From positions 868,001 through 932,000 of the forward strand of contig NZ_JAJEJQ010000002.1 in assembly GCF_021390575.1 (NCBI RefSeq): DNA of 64,000 nucleotides, in the 5' to 3' direction. The notes beneath the pieces were generated by a model, which was not told the DNA's origin, ran no database searches, and saw nothing but the letters and a program-made list of their open reading frames with translations. This stretch comes from Paraburkholderia adhaesiva. Lineage in GTDB: Bacteria; Pseudomonadota; Gammaproteobacteria; Burkholderiales; Burkholderiaceae. The position numbers were made by a program, and so were the translations under genes. Below are positions 1-8,281 of the stretch, piece by piece; the first letter of the stretch is position 1; every line of letters starts with the position of its first letter.

Positions 1-815
1 GAGTGCGCCGTAGGCCGCCCACAGCATCGACGCGGGGAGCGACACGCGAGCGGCGAGCAGCACCTGCACGAGCACGAACAATGTCATCGTCACACCCGAG
101 AACAATTGCACGCTGACGCCACGCCGCTCAAATGCGCGCGCGAGCGCGCCGAAGCCAATGTTGCCGACAATGAACGCACCGCCCAGCACCGATACGAGCG
201 ACGCGGCGCGCGCGGTCACGTCCGTGGTGCCGGCCGGCACGACGTCACGCAGGAAGCTGCCGACCCAGAGCGACTGCATCGCGTAGAACACGGTCTGGGT
301 CAGTGCCGAGAACGTCGCGGTTTTCCAGAAGACACGGCTTCGGAGGATATGGGCGGTGCCTTTGAACTGTTCGAGGACGCTGGCCTGATGATGGTTGTTA
401 CGCGTGCGCGGTCCGCCGATCCAGATGATCGACGCGACGGTGACAGTGAGGACGGCGAGGCCGACGCTCACTGCACGCCACGGCGCGACAGAAAGCAGCC
501 ACGAGAGCGGCGTACCCACGGCGACGCCGCCGAGCCCTCCCACGGCCATCACGAGTCCGTTGACGAGCGTGAGATGCGATACGGGGAAATGCTGGGCAGT
601 GGCCTTGAATGCTCCTCCCAGGCAGACTGAGACGCCGACGCCAATCAAGAGTCGCCCCAGCATCATCATGCCGATGCTGTGAGAGAGTCCGAAGATCAGT
701 GCGCCCGCGGCTGCAATCAGCATCACGCACGACGTCACGCGGCGAGGCCCGAAATGGTCGAGCAACACGCCGCCCGGAATCTGCGCGCCGGCGAAGCCGA
801 GGGTAAATGGATATA
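1..815 (-). pseudogene. MFS transporter, 3' part only, split by prophage integration
   Basis: Read on the minus strand, one continuous frame runs from about 815 to the window edge and encodes a hydrophobic protein with several membrane segments. The first clear piece contains QIPGGVLLDHFGPRR, the loop 2-3 signature of the major facilitator superfamily (G-x-x-x-D-x-x-G-x-R-R type). The start codon and first helices are missing: similarity to MFS proteins begins abruptly at YPFTLGFAG (about 790-812) and the sequence upstream turns into the phage integrase gene. The C-terminal end lies outside the window. The simplest reading is that integration cut the gene after roughly the first two helices, so the host transporter is inactive in the lysogen. 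Substrate unknown. The 144-residue frame at 398-832 is a shadow of this gene. Confidence 0.8.
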
Positions 816-852
816 ACCTCAGGATTCCACAACGTCTATAGTAAACGGAATC
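800..852. other. probable prophage left attachment junction (attL)
   Basis: MFS coding sequence stops being recognisable at about 805-815 and the serine integrase starts at 853. The crossover must lie between them. Large serine integrases leave only a 2-18 bp shared core, and the right junction is not in the window, so the exact core cannot be named. Confidence 0.55.
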
Positions 853-2547
853 ATGAAGCCGCGTGTCTACAGCTACCTTCGTTTCAGCGACCCCAAGCAG
901 GCCAACGGCACCAGTGCCGCCCGGCAGATGGAATATGCGAGCCGCTGGGCTGCCGACCACGACCTGACGCTCGATGCGTCCTTTACACTACGTGATGAAG
1001 GTTTGTCGGCTTATCGTCAGCGACACGTCAAGCAGGGCGCGCTGGGCACCTTTCTGCGTGCCGTCGAGGAGGGGCGCATTCCCGCCGGTTCGGTGCTGAT
1101 CGTCGAGGGGCTGGACCGGCTCTCGCGTGCCGAGCCGCTTATCGCGCAGGGCCAGCTTGCACAGATCATCAATGGCAACGTGACGGTGGTCACGGCGTGC
1201 GATAACCGTGAATACAATGCGCGCACCCTCAAGGCCCAGCCGATGGATCTCGTCTACAGCCTGCTGGTGATGATCCGCGCGCACGAGGAGTCGGAAACAA
1301 AAAGCCAACGGGTAAGAGCGGCCATCAGACGGCGGTGCGAAGGTTGGGTCAATGGTGACTTACGAACCGTTTTCGCTGGTGGCCACGATCCGCGCTGGAT
1401 CGAATGGGTGCCTGAGAAAGGCTACGTCCTTGTAGAGCGCCATGCTACCGTGATCCGGTCGGTGATCGGCTACTACCGGCAGGGATATGGCACGACGAAA
1501 ATCATGCAGATAGCCGGGCCGCAGGCGTTGCTCGCGGAGGCGGGCGTGAGCGCGGCACCGCGCATTCACCGGATCATGGAGAATCGTGCGTTGATCGGCG
1601 AAAAAACCCTAATGGTCGATGGCAAGAGCTATGTCCTCAAGGATTACTATCCGGCGCTGCTGACCGAAGCCGAGTTTGCCGAACTGCAGCACATGATGCG
1701 CCAGCGGGGGCGACGCGCCGGCAAGGGAGAAATCCCGGGCATCGTAACCGGACTGCGGATTGCGCACTGCGGCTATTGCGGCGGACCCATGACGGCCCAG
1801 AACTCGAACAAACGAAACCGTCAGGCCAACGGGCTGCCGCAGGACGGGCACCGGCGGATCATCTGCTCGGGACATCTGAAGGCGGATCGTTGCGACGCGG
1901 GTAGTTGCAGCATTGTGCCAATCGAGCGGGCGCTGATGAATTACTGCGCCGACCAGATGAACCTGGACGCATTGCTCAAGGGGAGCGACAGGATCTCGCC
2001 GCTGGCGGGCAAACTCGCGCTCGCACGTGAGCGCGTGGCGAAAACCCAGGCGCAGATCGACCGGCTCACCGAGGCGCTGCTGGAGGACGAGGCGGCGGCA
2101 CCGGCCTCGTTTACGCGCAAGGCCCGGCAACTGGAGGCGCAACTCGTCGTTGAGCAGGAGGCGGTCGCGACGCTGGAGCACGAACTGGCGACCACGCGCA
2201 AGTCTGCAGTACCCACGGCGGCGAAGGCGTGGGCGAATCTGGTGAAGGGTGTCGAGATGCTCGACGCCGGAGCGCGGCTGCAGGCCCGGCAACTGGTGGC
2301 CGACACGTTCGAGCGGATCGCGATTTACCACCATGGCTTCAGGCGGCAGGCGGGCAGTCCGACTATCGACATGCTGCTGGTGTCGAAGGCAGGCGTTTCC
2401 CGGCTGCTTCACGTTGACCGCAAAACGGGAGCGTGGCGGGCAGGCTCGGCGGTGAACCTGCGCGCCGTACTCAACGGACACATCGACCGGTCTGATGAAA
2501 CGGTGAAACCGCGAGCCCACACGAAGAGCGTGCGGCGGGTGGCCTGA
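853..2547 (+). CDS. large serine recombinase / phage integrase
   Basis: 564-residue site-specific recombinase of the large serine integrase group; it would integrate and excise the prophage by a phosphoserine mechanism. The N-terminal resolvase domain (about 1-150) has YSYLRFSDPKQ with the expected catalytic Ser12 preceded by Arg10, and the EGLDRLSR motif at 85-92. A recombinase domain follows (about 160-280), then a zinc ribbon (Cys306, Cys309, Cys338, Cys347) and a coiled-coil stretch (about 395-465). These are the domains expected of this family in the expected order. It lies at the extreme left of the element directly beside the split host gene, the usual place for an integrase next to its att site. 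A weak GGA precedes the ATG. No separate excisionase (recombination directionality factor) is recognised; one of the small early proteins may serve. Confidence 0.93.
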   Translation: MKPRVYSYLRFSDPKQANGTSAARQMEYASRWAADHDLTLDASFTLRDEGLSAYRQRHVKQGALGTFLRAVEEGRIPAGSVLIVEGLDRLSRAEPLIAQGQLAQIINGNVTVVTACDNREYNARTLKAQPMDLVYSLLVMIRAHEESETKSQRVRAAIRRRCEGWVNGDLRTVFAGGHDPRWIEWVPEKGYVLVERHATVIRSVIGYYRQGYGTTKIMQIAGPQALLAEAGVSAAPRIHRIMENRALIGEKTLMVDGKSYVLKDYYPALLTEAEFAELQHMMRQRGRRAGKGEIPGIVTGLRIAHCGYCGGPMTAQNSNKRNRQANGLPQDGHRRIICSGHLKADRCDAGSCSIVPIERALMNYCADQMNLDALLKGSDRISPLAGKLALARERVAKTQAQIDRLTEALLEDEAAAPASFTRKARQLEAQLVVEQEAVATLEHELATTRKSAVPTAAKAWANLVKGVEMLDAGARLQARQLVADTFERIAIYHHGFRRQAGSPTIDMLLVSKAGVSRLLHVDRKTGAWRAGSAVNLRAVLNGHIDRSDETVKPRAHTKSVRRVA

Positions 2548-2551
2548 GCAC

Positions 2552-2878
2552 TCAATCTTCGCGCGTTGGGTCCTGCGTGAAGCCCTCGGGTGTCCCATAG
2601 ACCTTCAGATAGCCCTGGCCCTGCCAGAACAGGCGATAGGCATGGACGACGACGCTCCATGCTTCCTCGCCCACGGCGGGCCCGCTGTGCAGGACGTGAC
2701 CGGTCTCGTCGAGTACGGCGAGCGTCGCGGGATGTCCGTCGACAGTGGTCACGGTTAGCCCCGGCTGGCCGTTCGCGCTCATGATGACGCCAGCGAGCAG
2801 CCCCATGGACGGATCGTCGGGGTCGACGACTGGTGGGGCCGGGATGGGGGGTGGGCTGGTGCCGCGTCGGGCCTTCAT
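2552..2878 (-). CDS. hypothetical phage protein, last gene of leftward early operon
   Basis: 108 residues; not recognised. The start at 2878 is chosen because AGGACAG lies 3 bases upstream and because the ATG overlaps the stop of the preceding gene (ATGA), showing translational coupling; an upstream in-frame ATG would run deep into that gene. The N-terminus is proline-rich (PPPIPAPP), followed by a compact region with GHPATLAVLDETG and a tryptophan- and tyrosine-rich end, suggesting a small beta-rich domain. It converges on the integrase gene with only four bases between the stops. Confidence 0.65.
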   Translation of the reverse strand: MKARRGTSPPPIPAPPVVDPDDPSMGLLAGVIMSANGQPGLTVTTVDGHPATLAVLDETGHVLHSGPAVGEEAWSVVVHAYRLFWQGQGYLKVYGTPEGFTQDPTRED

Positions 2879-3255
2879 GGGCTGTCCTGTCGCATCAGGT
2901 GAGGCAGACGGTATCCGGCTTCGCTGAAGGCCACCCGATGCCGCTCGCGCGCTTCGCGGCTCTTGCACGCCTGGATCAGTTGCGTGTGATACAGCACGCG
3001 CAGCGCGAGGGCTTCATCCGGCTCCAGCTCGCGCACGCAGCGGCGTCCGGCATCGAGCGCGAAGGCCCGGTGCCGGAGTATCTTGCTCCCGACATCGACC
3101 TCCACCAGCACCGCAAAGGCGCAGGGCACGAAACTGAAGTCGCCCGGCGTGCGGTCGAACAGCACCAGCACGGCGGCATCGTTGACCCAGCCTGTATCGT
3201 CGCTTGCGCTCGCAAGCGCCAGGGCTTCGGCCAGCACTGCAGGGTTGTCTCTCAT
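2875..3255 (-). CDS. hypothetical phage early protein
   Basis: 126 residues, unrecognised. It is coupled on both sides by ATGA overlaps (3252-3255 and 2875-2878), so it is read from the same leftward transcript as its neighbours. The sequence is predicted mixed alpha/beta with an acidic N-terminus (ALALASASDDTGW) and a positively charged C-terminal helix (SREARERHRVAF). No catalytic motif is visible. Being between structural-looking small proteins of the recombination operon, an accessory or host-takeover role is possible, but this is a guess. Confidence 0.65.
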   Translation of the reverse strand: MRDNPAVLAEALALASASDDTGWVNDAAVLVLFDRTPGDFSFVPCAFAVLVEVDVGSKILRHRAFALDAGRRCVRELEPDEALALRVLYHTQLIQACKSREARERHRVAFSEAGYRLPHLMRQDSP

Positions 3256-3734
3256 GCCGTCGGGTCCTGATCGTCGAACACGCGACGGGTGTGGCGCGGG
3301 CGGCCCCGTTCGTCGAAGTGGCCGGCAGCGATCAGATCGTTCGTCTCCTCATCGAATGCCATCTTGTGAACCGTCTTGGTGCCGATTTCGCGCCCGAGCG
3401 ATTCGGAGAACGCGGTGCGTTCATCGAGCGTCATCTCTTCGCGCAGCACGTATTCGTCGCCGCGTCCGGTGGGACAGTAGGGCTCCAGTTCGAACTCGCC
3501 CTGGCTGAGCGCATGCAGTTCGGCCACGCGCTGGCGTACGCGCTCGCGGGCATAGTCGCGACATTTCATGCTGGAGGTGTAATACGCAAGGGCCGGTGCG
3601 CGTCGTGCTGGATCAAGCAGCGCGGCGACCTTGTCGCCGACGGCGACCGGATTAATGCTCACCTCGTTGCGATGACGCATGTCGTTAAAAACCTGATCGA
3701 TCATGGCCATGATCTGCGCGTGTTCAGTCGTCAT
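3252..3734 (-). CDS. hypothetical phage early protein
   Basis: 160 residues, unrecognised. The start at 3734 is preferred over an in-frame ATG 45 codons upstream because it has GGAG seven bases before it (AACCGGAGCAAGGC then ATG), and the longer form would overlap the preceding gene almost completely. Predicted mostly helical at the N-terminus (TTEHAQIMAMIDQVFNDMRH), with a basic RERVRQRVAELHAL segment in the middle and an acidic stretch after it. It overlaps the preceding gene by 11 bases and the following one by ATGA. Confidence 0.62.
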   Translation of the reverse strand: MTTEHAQIMAMIDQVFNDMRHRNEVSINPVAVGDKVAALLDPARRAPALAYYTSSMKCRDYARERVRQRVAELHALSQGEFELEPYCPTGRGDEYVLREEMTLDERTAFSESLGREIGTKTVHKMAFDEETNDLIAAGHFDERGRPRHTRRVFDDQDPTA

Positions 3735-4386
3735 GCCTTGCTCCGGTTGAGACAAGAAAAGCACCGATACGTGCGGCGAGGTCCAGGATCTCCCGGCGCA
3801 CGGTGGGGGTCGTGGCAGCAAGCGCGGCACCCATGTCGCGCTCGAAATAACCGTGCCGTTCAAACGCATACAGGTATTCCAGAAACTGGATCGCCAGCTG
3901 TTCGGGCTTGAGCGGTCTGTGGATGATCACCGGCGGCAGGTGCGCCTCGATGATCCGCGTGGTCGAAACGGGTTCGCTTTTGTCAGCCAGCACGGCTTCG
4001 AAGGTCTCATCGGGTACATCGGCCAACTGCTGCCAGCGGCTCGACTGGTTACGGCTGATGCCGAGTTCGTCCAGCCGGGGAGGATGTGTCACGTCGCGTG
4101 ACACATCCTCTTTTCTGACGTGCTGGTTGTTGCCACTCGGAGTGGCCCGCGCCATGCGATGCAGCAGCTCGCCCGCCTGCCGTTCGGCGCGGATGCGGAT
4201 CTCGGTCGCCTTGCGCTCAGCCTCGAAGTTCTGCGCCTGGCGGGCATAGATTTCGAGTGCGAGCGCCTGGTCGTGTAGCGCCTTGATCTCGTCGACCGCA
4301 TGACATTCAGCGATGGCGCGGCACATCGACTGATAGCGTGTGTCGACCAACGCCGTGACCGGTTGGTCCTCTGCTGGCGTTTTCAT
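3724..4386 (-). CDS. conserved phage protein, helical, DNA-binding-like
   Basis: 220 residues. The first third is a long amphipathic helix rich in Arg, Glu and Ala (ARQAQNFEAERKATEIRIRA, about residues 48-67, then ERQAGELL), a signature shared by a widespread family of phage and mobile-element proteins often annotated as hypothetical or ParB-like. A second part (about 100-130) reads LDELGISRNQSSRWQQLADV, which fits a helix-turn-helix of the kind found in that family. Role inferred as DNA binding in early phage functions; no enzyme motif is present. The gene heads the four overlapping leftward genes down to 2552. Confidence 0.65.
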   Translation of the reverse strand: MKTPAEDQPVTALVDTRYQSMCRAIAECHAVDEIKALHDQALALEIYARQAQNFEAERKATEIRIRAERQAGELLHRMARATPSGNNQHVRKEDVSRDVTHPPRLDELGISRNQSSRWQQLADVPDETFEAVLADKSEPVSTTRIIEAHLPPVIIHRPLKPEQLAIQFLEYLYAFERHGYFERDMGAALAATTPTVRREILDLAARIGAFLVSTGARHDD

Positions 4387-4410
4387 GATGCCCCTGCTCT
4401 CCGTCCCTTC

Positions 4411-4644
4411 TCAGGCCCGCTGCCTTGCCGCCCGGCCCAGATAGCCGTCGCCCGTGCGCAGATGCTCGAGGTCGCGGCGCACCTTGCGCAGGCTGCGCCA
4501 GTCGGAGCTGGTCAGCGACAGGATGATGAAGTCGCCCGTATCCGGGCGAACCACGCGCAGATGCCGACGCGTGCGGCTGACCTCCAGCTCCGGATAGCGT
4601 CCGAGCAGCCGGCGCAGGTTCTTGTCCGGGATGAAACACCTCAT
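4411..4644 (-). CDS. small basic phage protein, HicA-like appearance
   Basis: 77 residues, very basic (16 Arg). The pattern of a short helix, then two strands (TRRHLRVVRPDTGDFIIL) and a C-terminal helix (SDWRSLRKVRRDLEHLR) resembles the double-stranded-RNA-binding fold of HicA-type proteins, but the HicA catalytic histidine context (GSHH) is absent, so a toxin role is not supported. GGGGG lies just upstream of the start. It sits in the leftward early operon between two unrelated hypothetical genes. Probably a nucleic-acid-binding accessory protein. Confidence 0.55.
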   Translation of the reverse strand: MRCFIPDKNLRRLLGRYPELEVSRTRRHLRVVRPDTGDFIILSLTSSDWRSLRKVRRDLEHLRTGDGYLGRAARQRA

Positions 4645-4680
4645 CTCGGCCCCCGTTCATGACCTCCAGACGCGCGATGA

Positions 4681-5166
4681 CTACGCGCAGGCATCGGCGG
4701 GCTCCTCGCACACGCGCGAGGGCCGGTGCGCCTCGCGCAGGATCAGGGCCGCCTGCAGCGCTGCCGTATCGAGCCCGAGCCGCCGGGCGTGGCGGCTGAG
4801 TTCATCGGGCCACTGGCTGGGCGGGTGGGTGTCGTGAATGCCCTGCAGCGGCGCGAGCAGGCCGAGATGGCGCTCCATGAACTGTGCGAGCATGCGCGCC
4901 GCCTGCGGTCCCGTGTAACGCAGAAACGGGATCAGGTTGGCGAGGCTGCGGCCTTCAAGTACGGCGCAATACAGCTCATTGGGAAGGACGGCGCCGATCG
5001 CGCAGGCGCGGCCCTGGGCGTCGCGATACAGGCACGTCACGTCGCCGTCCCGGCTCACGTGCCGGCAGGCGCAGCCCTGCATGATGAGATGGCATGCGAT
5101 GTGGTCGAACAGCGCCTGCGCGTCCATCGCCAGTACCGCAGCCAGCGTGGGATAATGATTCATCAT
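4681..5166 (-). CDS. hypothetical phage protein
   Basis: 161 residues, unrecognised. The start at 5166 is chosen because AAGGAGTCC, the ribosome-binding site also used by the genes starting at 6809 and 7145, lies directly upstream; a second in-frame ATG follows at once. The protein is rich in Ala, Leu, His and Cys; four cysteines cluster at HLIMQGCACRHVSRDGDVTC, which could form a metal site. It follows the 350-bp pentanucleotide-periodic spacer, so its messenger would carry that spacer in its 5' region. Confidence 0.6.
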   Translation of the reverse strand: MMNHYPTLAAVLAMDAQALFDHIACHLIMQGCACRHVSRDGDVTCLYRDAQGRACAIGAVLPNELYCAVLEGRSLANLIPFLRYTGPQAARMLAQFMERHLGLLAPLQGIHDTHPPSQWPDELSRHARRLGLDTAALQAALILREAHRPSRVCEEPADACA

Positions 5167-5195
5167 CAGGACTCCTTCCTGTAAAAAATAACCGT

Positions 5196-5545
5196 GCCTG
5201 CCTCGCCAGGCCTCACCCAACCCCGCCTAGCCAAAAGAGCCTCGCCGGATATGCCATGCCCAGCGCCGCCACGCCGCACCCAACCGCGCCTGCCTTGCCG
5301 TATCGCGCCGAACCGAACCGGGCCCTGCCTCAAGCGCCTATCCCAGCCGGTGAAGCCCAACCGTCGCAAGCCAAACCGTGCCTGCCTTGCCGAACCGGGC
5401 CCAGCCTGGCCTAGCCCCGCCATGCCCCGCAGAACCTTGCGGCGCCTTGTTATGCCCAGTCACGCCTGCCTGGCCGCGCCCAGCTCGGCCTTGCCACGCC
5501 GCGCCTTGTACTGTCCATCCTGGCCTTGTCGCACCGGGCCCCGGC
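5196..5545. repeat. pentanucleotide-periodic spacer (GCCNN pattern, about 70 units)
   Basis: Read on the plus strand this stretch is a string of roughly 70 five-base units of the form (G/A)CCNN. In 10-base blocks the same dinucleotide CC recurs at the same two positions for long runs, for example 5381-5460 where it stays in one phase for 16 consecutive units; only a few one-base phase slips occur. It is not a simple repeat, because the two variable bases differ from unit to unit. Several frames are open on both strands simply because stop codons are rare in this pattern; none has a ribosome-binding site and none looks like a protein. It separates two genes of the recombination operon. Confidence 0.85.
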
Positions 5546-6019
5546 TCAGGCTGCGACCCGCCCGGCGCGCGAGGCCAGGTCGGCCACCTCGCTGAGCAGG
5601 GTCTCGATCTCCTGTTCGAAGCCCAGCGCACTCGCCAGCGACCGGGCGCGCGCCAGCGCCCCGCGGATCGTCGCGAGTTCGGCCATCAGAGTCAGGCGCG
5701 CCTCGGCGCTGCGGCTGCGGACCTTCGCGATACTGACGTAGCCACTGCCGGTTCGCGGCGTATGGACCCACGCCGGCACCGAGAGCGTTTCGCGGCGCAC
5801 GCGCACCTCGACGCGCACGCTGCGGATCAGCTCGCGTGCCTGATCGGTCCGGTAGAGTTCGGCAGCCCGCGTGTCGTCCCATTCGAACAGGTGGTGCAGC
5901 GGCGAATGGGCGCGCCGTGCGTCATGCAACACGGTCTTCGGCGTGAGCAGCTTGCCGTTGCTGTCATAGAGCTGCTGGAGGTGGTCGCGGATCGCGTCGC
6001 TGGTCGGCCTTCTGCGCAT
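5546..6019 (-). CDS. conserved hypothetical phage protein
   Basis: 157 residues. The start at 6019 has AAGGAG six bases upstream; an ATG eight codons earlier lacks such a site. The central part reads HSPLHHLFEWDD followed by a helix with IRSVRVEVRVRRE, a combination seen in uncharacterised proteins of Burkholderia and Pseudomonas prophages; the C-terminal third is a long alanine/glutamate-rich helix (LATIRGALARARSLASAL). Function unknown. It lies directly downstream of the 259-residue protein, as part of the recombination operon, and upstream of the periodic spacer. Confidence 0.68.
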   Translation of the reverse strand: MRRRPTSDAIRDHLQQLYDSNGKLLTPKTVLHDARRAHSPLHHLFEWDDTRAAELYRTDQARELIRSVRVEVRVRRETLSVPAWVHTPRTGSGYVSIAKVRSRSAEARLTLMAELATIRGALARARSLASALGFEQEIETLLSEVADLASRAGRVAA

Positions 6020-6029
6020 GGCGTTCTCC

Positions 6030-6809
6030 TTACGCGGCTTCACGCAGGCCGCGCCGGCGCAGCTCGACGTTGTACCAGGCGAGCAGTTCCTGCGATTCGC
6101 TGTTCCAGGCGACCGGTGCTTTCATCGCGGCAAGCTGCTGTTTGCGTGCGCCGGACTTCACCAGCCGCATGAGCACGGCGTCGTCGGCGTTGACGACCTC
6201 AAACTGGCCGTAGGAGCCCGAGCCCTTCTGCGGACGCCAGTCGCCGATCCCGCAGATGAGGCCTGCTGCATGCAGCAGGTTGAGGATCGACTGCGCGCGC
6301 AACTGGGGCGTGACGAAGGTGATCTCGGCCACTGCGGCCCATTCGGGCAGGATCACGCGCGTGCGGATATCGGGTGTGCGACCGGGATCGGCCATGCGCA
6401 CGGTCGAGCACAGCACATGGGGGATGCCGAACACCGGGATCAGGTCGGCGCCGATGAAGGTCAGGCGTCCGATCTGGGCCTTGGAGGTGCCCTTCATCTC
6501 GAGCGCGGCGTCGCGCATGGCCCCCTTGAGGGCGGTGGCAGGAAACGCGAGCAGGGTCGGCGCATGCTCATCCACGAGCCGGTGCGCGGCGGCGGCGAAC
6601 TCGGCGAGCGGATCGTGCTTGAGCGACTGGGCGCGCTCGGCGGCGTTCTTGCGCCCGCCGGGCAGCAGCAGTTCGTGCCGGGCCTTCTCGCTGAACCGGT
6701 TCAGGATCAGCGGCGTGCGTCCCCGGATGAAGACGCGGGCAATGCCATGCTCGACCGGAGCGATCTCGATCTCGACGGACGGCGGGTTGCGGGAGGTACG
6801 TGCAGGCAT
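6030..6809 (-). CDS. conserved phage protein of recombination cluster, function unknown
   Basis: 259 residues, starting nine bases after an AAGGAGTCC ribosome-binding site. It is beta-rich with a glycine-containing signature near the C-terminus (GIGDWRPQKGSGSYGQFEV, about residues 186-204) that recurs in uncharacterised phage proteins. That signature and the ferredoxin-like pattern of strands superficially recall RAMP-type nucleic-acid-binding proteins, but this is only an impression. It is encoded in the same leftward operon as RecT and the exonuclease, so a role in homologous recombination or single-strand handling is a reasonable inference. Confidence 0.65.
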   Translation of the reverse strand: MPARTSRNPPSVEIEIAPVEHGIARVFIRGRTPLILNRFSEKARHELLLPGGRKNAAERAQSLKHDPLAEFAAAAHRLVDEHAPTLLAFPATALKGAMRDAALEMKGTSKAQIGRLTFIGADLIPVFGIPHVLCSTVRMADPGRTPDIRTRVILPEWAAVAEITFVTPQLRAQSILNLLHAAGLICGIGDWRPQKGSGSYGQFEVVNADDAVLMRLVKSGARKQQLAAMKAPVAWNSESQELLAWYNVELRRRGLREAA

Positions 6810-6848
6810 GATGGACTCCTTCAGTCGATACGGCCAGAGGGGCGCGCC

Positions 6849-7145
6849 TTAGTGCGCGCCGGAGGGCGCAGCGTCCACGCGGATGACCTCCACGGTGAGG
6901 CCCTCGAACAGGCTGGCGACCATCTGCTGCATGCTGAAGGTGCCCACCTCGCGACGCACGCTGTCGAACACGGCCTGCGCCTGTTCGGGCGTGTGCCGGC
7001 CGCTGCCGATAATGCGGACGATGTCGATGACGCAGGCCGCGCCGAAATAGAAGAGCGTGCGGGCCAGCTCGCGCTGGTCGGCGGGGACCGGATGCTGCGC
7101 TTCGAAGGCGGCGAAATCGGCCGCCAGCAGGGCTTCGTCTAACAT
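6849..7145 (-). CDS. hypothetical phage protein
   Basis: 98 residues, unrecognised. AAGGAG is placed ideally before the start. Predicted all-helical apart from a short C-terminal strand (GLTVEVIRVDA). A hydrophobic helix (LFYFGAACVIDIVRII) is flanked by acidic and basic residues and is too short and polar to be a confident membrane span. It is the gene immediately downstream of recT in the leftward operon. Confidence 0.62.
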   Translation of the reverse strand: MLDEALLAADFAAFEAQHPVPADQRELARTLFYFGAACVIDIVRIIGSGRHTPEQAQAVFDSVRREVGTFSMQQMVASLFEGLTVEVIRVDAAPSGAH

Positions 7146-7202
7146 TGTGGACTCCTTAATTGGATGCGGCCATCACGCGCGGGCCGCGACGCGCGAGTGC
7201 GA

Positions 7203-8279
7203 TTACGTCGGGTTGCCTTTGGCCTTCGCGGCCAGCTCTGCGCCGATCTCACCGGCCAGCGCGCGCAGCTCCTCGCGCTGCGCGTCGTCGGTCACCGCGT
7301 CGATCAGCTTCGCGGCGGCAGCGAGCGCCGCGCGGTTCTTCGCGCGGTTCAGCCGCTCGGCAACCTGGGCATAGGTGAAGGCAAGCGTCGGCTTTGCGTC
7401 GGCGGCTTCGTCACCGTCAGTTCCGGGCGGCGGGTTGCGTGTCGCGGGCTCCTCGCCCGATGCCGGCTGGGCATCGGCGGCTTCGTCAGCGGACGGTGGC
7501 GGGTCGGCAGACTGCGCGGCGGTGGCCTCGCGGATCGCGGCATTGATCGTGCCCACCGGATCATCGGTCCCCGGCCCGGGCGACTGGCCGAGATAACGGG
7601 CGTCGCGCTGGTCGTCGCGGCGCAGTGCGTCATGCGCTGCTACGCTCATCGGCAGGCGCTTGGCGAGGCGCTTGAGCGGCCTGACCTTCGCCATCTCGTC
7701 GGGCCATTGCTGCCACGGCGCGTCCGGGGCGTGCGCTTTCGTGAGTTCGCGAAAGTGCTCGATCTCGCTCCACGGCATCGATTCGAAATACACGCCGCCT
7801 TCTTTCATGCGGGCGAACGCGTACACGAGCAGCGGCGGGGCACCGGGATGGAGGACATCCGGGCGGTGCCGGAAATGCACGCCGTGCTCATTGACCTCGT
7901 ATTCGAAGAGATCGTTCGTGCGCACGATGTACGCAGCCACATCGAGCAGTTCGCCGCTCTGGCGCACGAGCTTGAGCAGTCCGCCGACCATCGGAATCCA
8001 GCTGGCGCGCTTCACGTGATGCTTCGTGTCGGTGAACGGCACGATCGCGCCTTCACGGCCATCGGGCAGCAGGCCGTCCTGGGCGGCCTCCATGCACGCG
8101 GCGAGCAGCGAGGTCTGCTCGATCTCGTAGAGATCCGGCGTGGACAGCACGGCGGTCGCGGCCACCCGCGCGAAGGCGCGCGGATCCATGCCGGGCGGCA
8201 GCACGAGGGCGATCTGTCCGATCTGCCGGTCGGAGAGAATATCGGCGCGGAACGCCTGGATGTGATGCGGGATCGGCAT
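7203..8279 (-). CDS. recT: RecT-family single-strand annealing protein
   Basis: 358 residues. RecT proteins anneal complementary single strands and pair with a 5'-3' exonuclease for phage recombination. The family core is visible in the first 200 residues: LLAACMEAAQDGLLPDGREG (about 59-78) followed by WIPMVGGLLKLVRQSGELLDVAAYIV, the standard RecT signature, and FAVM-like strand residues around YAFARMKEGG. A proline-, alanine- and aspartate-rich linker (about 255-300) joins the core to a C-terminal helical tail, which in such proteins often contacts the host SSB or nuclease. The start is two bases after the stop of the exonuclease gene, with AGGA upstream, so the two are coupled. Confidence 0.93.
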   Translation of the reverse strand: MPIPHHIQAFRADILSDRQIGQIALVLPPGMDPRAFARVAATAVLSTPDLYEIEQTSLLAACMEAAQDGLLPDGREGAIVPFTDTKHHVKRASWIPMVGGLLKLVRQSGELLDVAAYIVRTNDLFEYEVNEHGVHFRHRPDVLHPGAPPLLVYAFARMKEGGVYFESMPWSEIEHFRELTKAHAPDAPWQQWPDEMAKVRPLKRLAKRLPMSVAAHDALRRDDQRDARYLGQSPGPGTDDPVGTINAAIREATAAQSADPPPSADEAADAQPASGEEPATRNPPPGTDGDEAADAKPTLAFTYAQVAERLNRAKNRAALAAAAKLIDAVTDDAQREELRALAGEIGAELAAKAKGNPT

Positions 8280-8281
8280 GA

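Noticed and set aside
398..832. 144-codon minus-strand frame at the left edge
   Set aside because: Arg-rich and in another frame than the MFS sequence, which shows clear transporter motifs.
4411..4644. HicA toxin
   Set aside because: Fold impression only; no catalytic histidine motif and no HicB partner next to it.
5094..5882. Several overlapping open frames through the periodic spacer
   Set aside because: They exist because GCCNN units rarely form stop codons; products are five-residue-like low-complexity strings without start signals.
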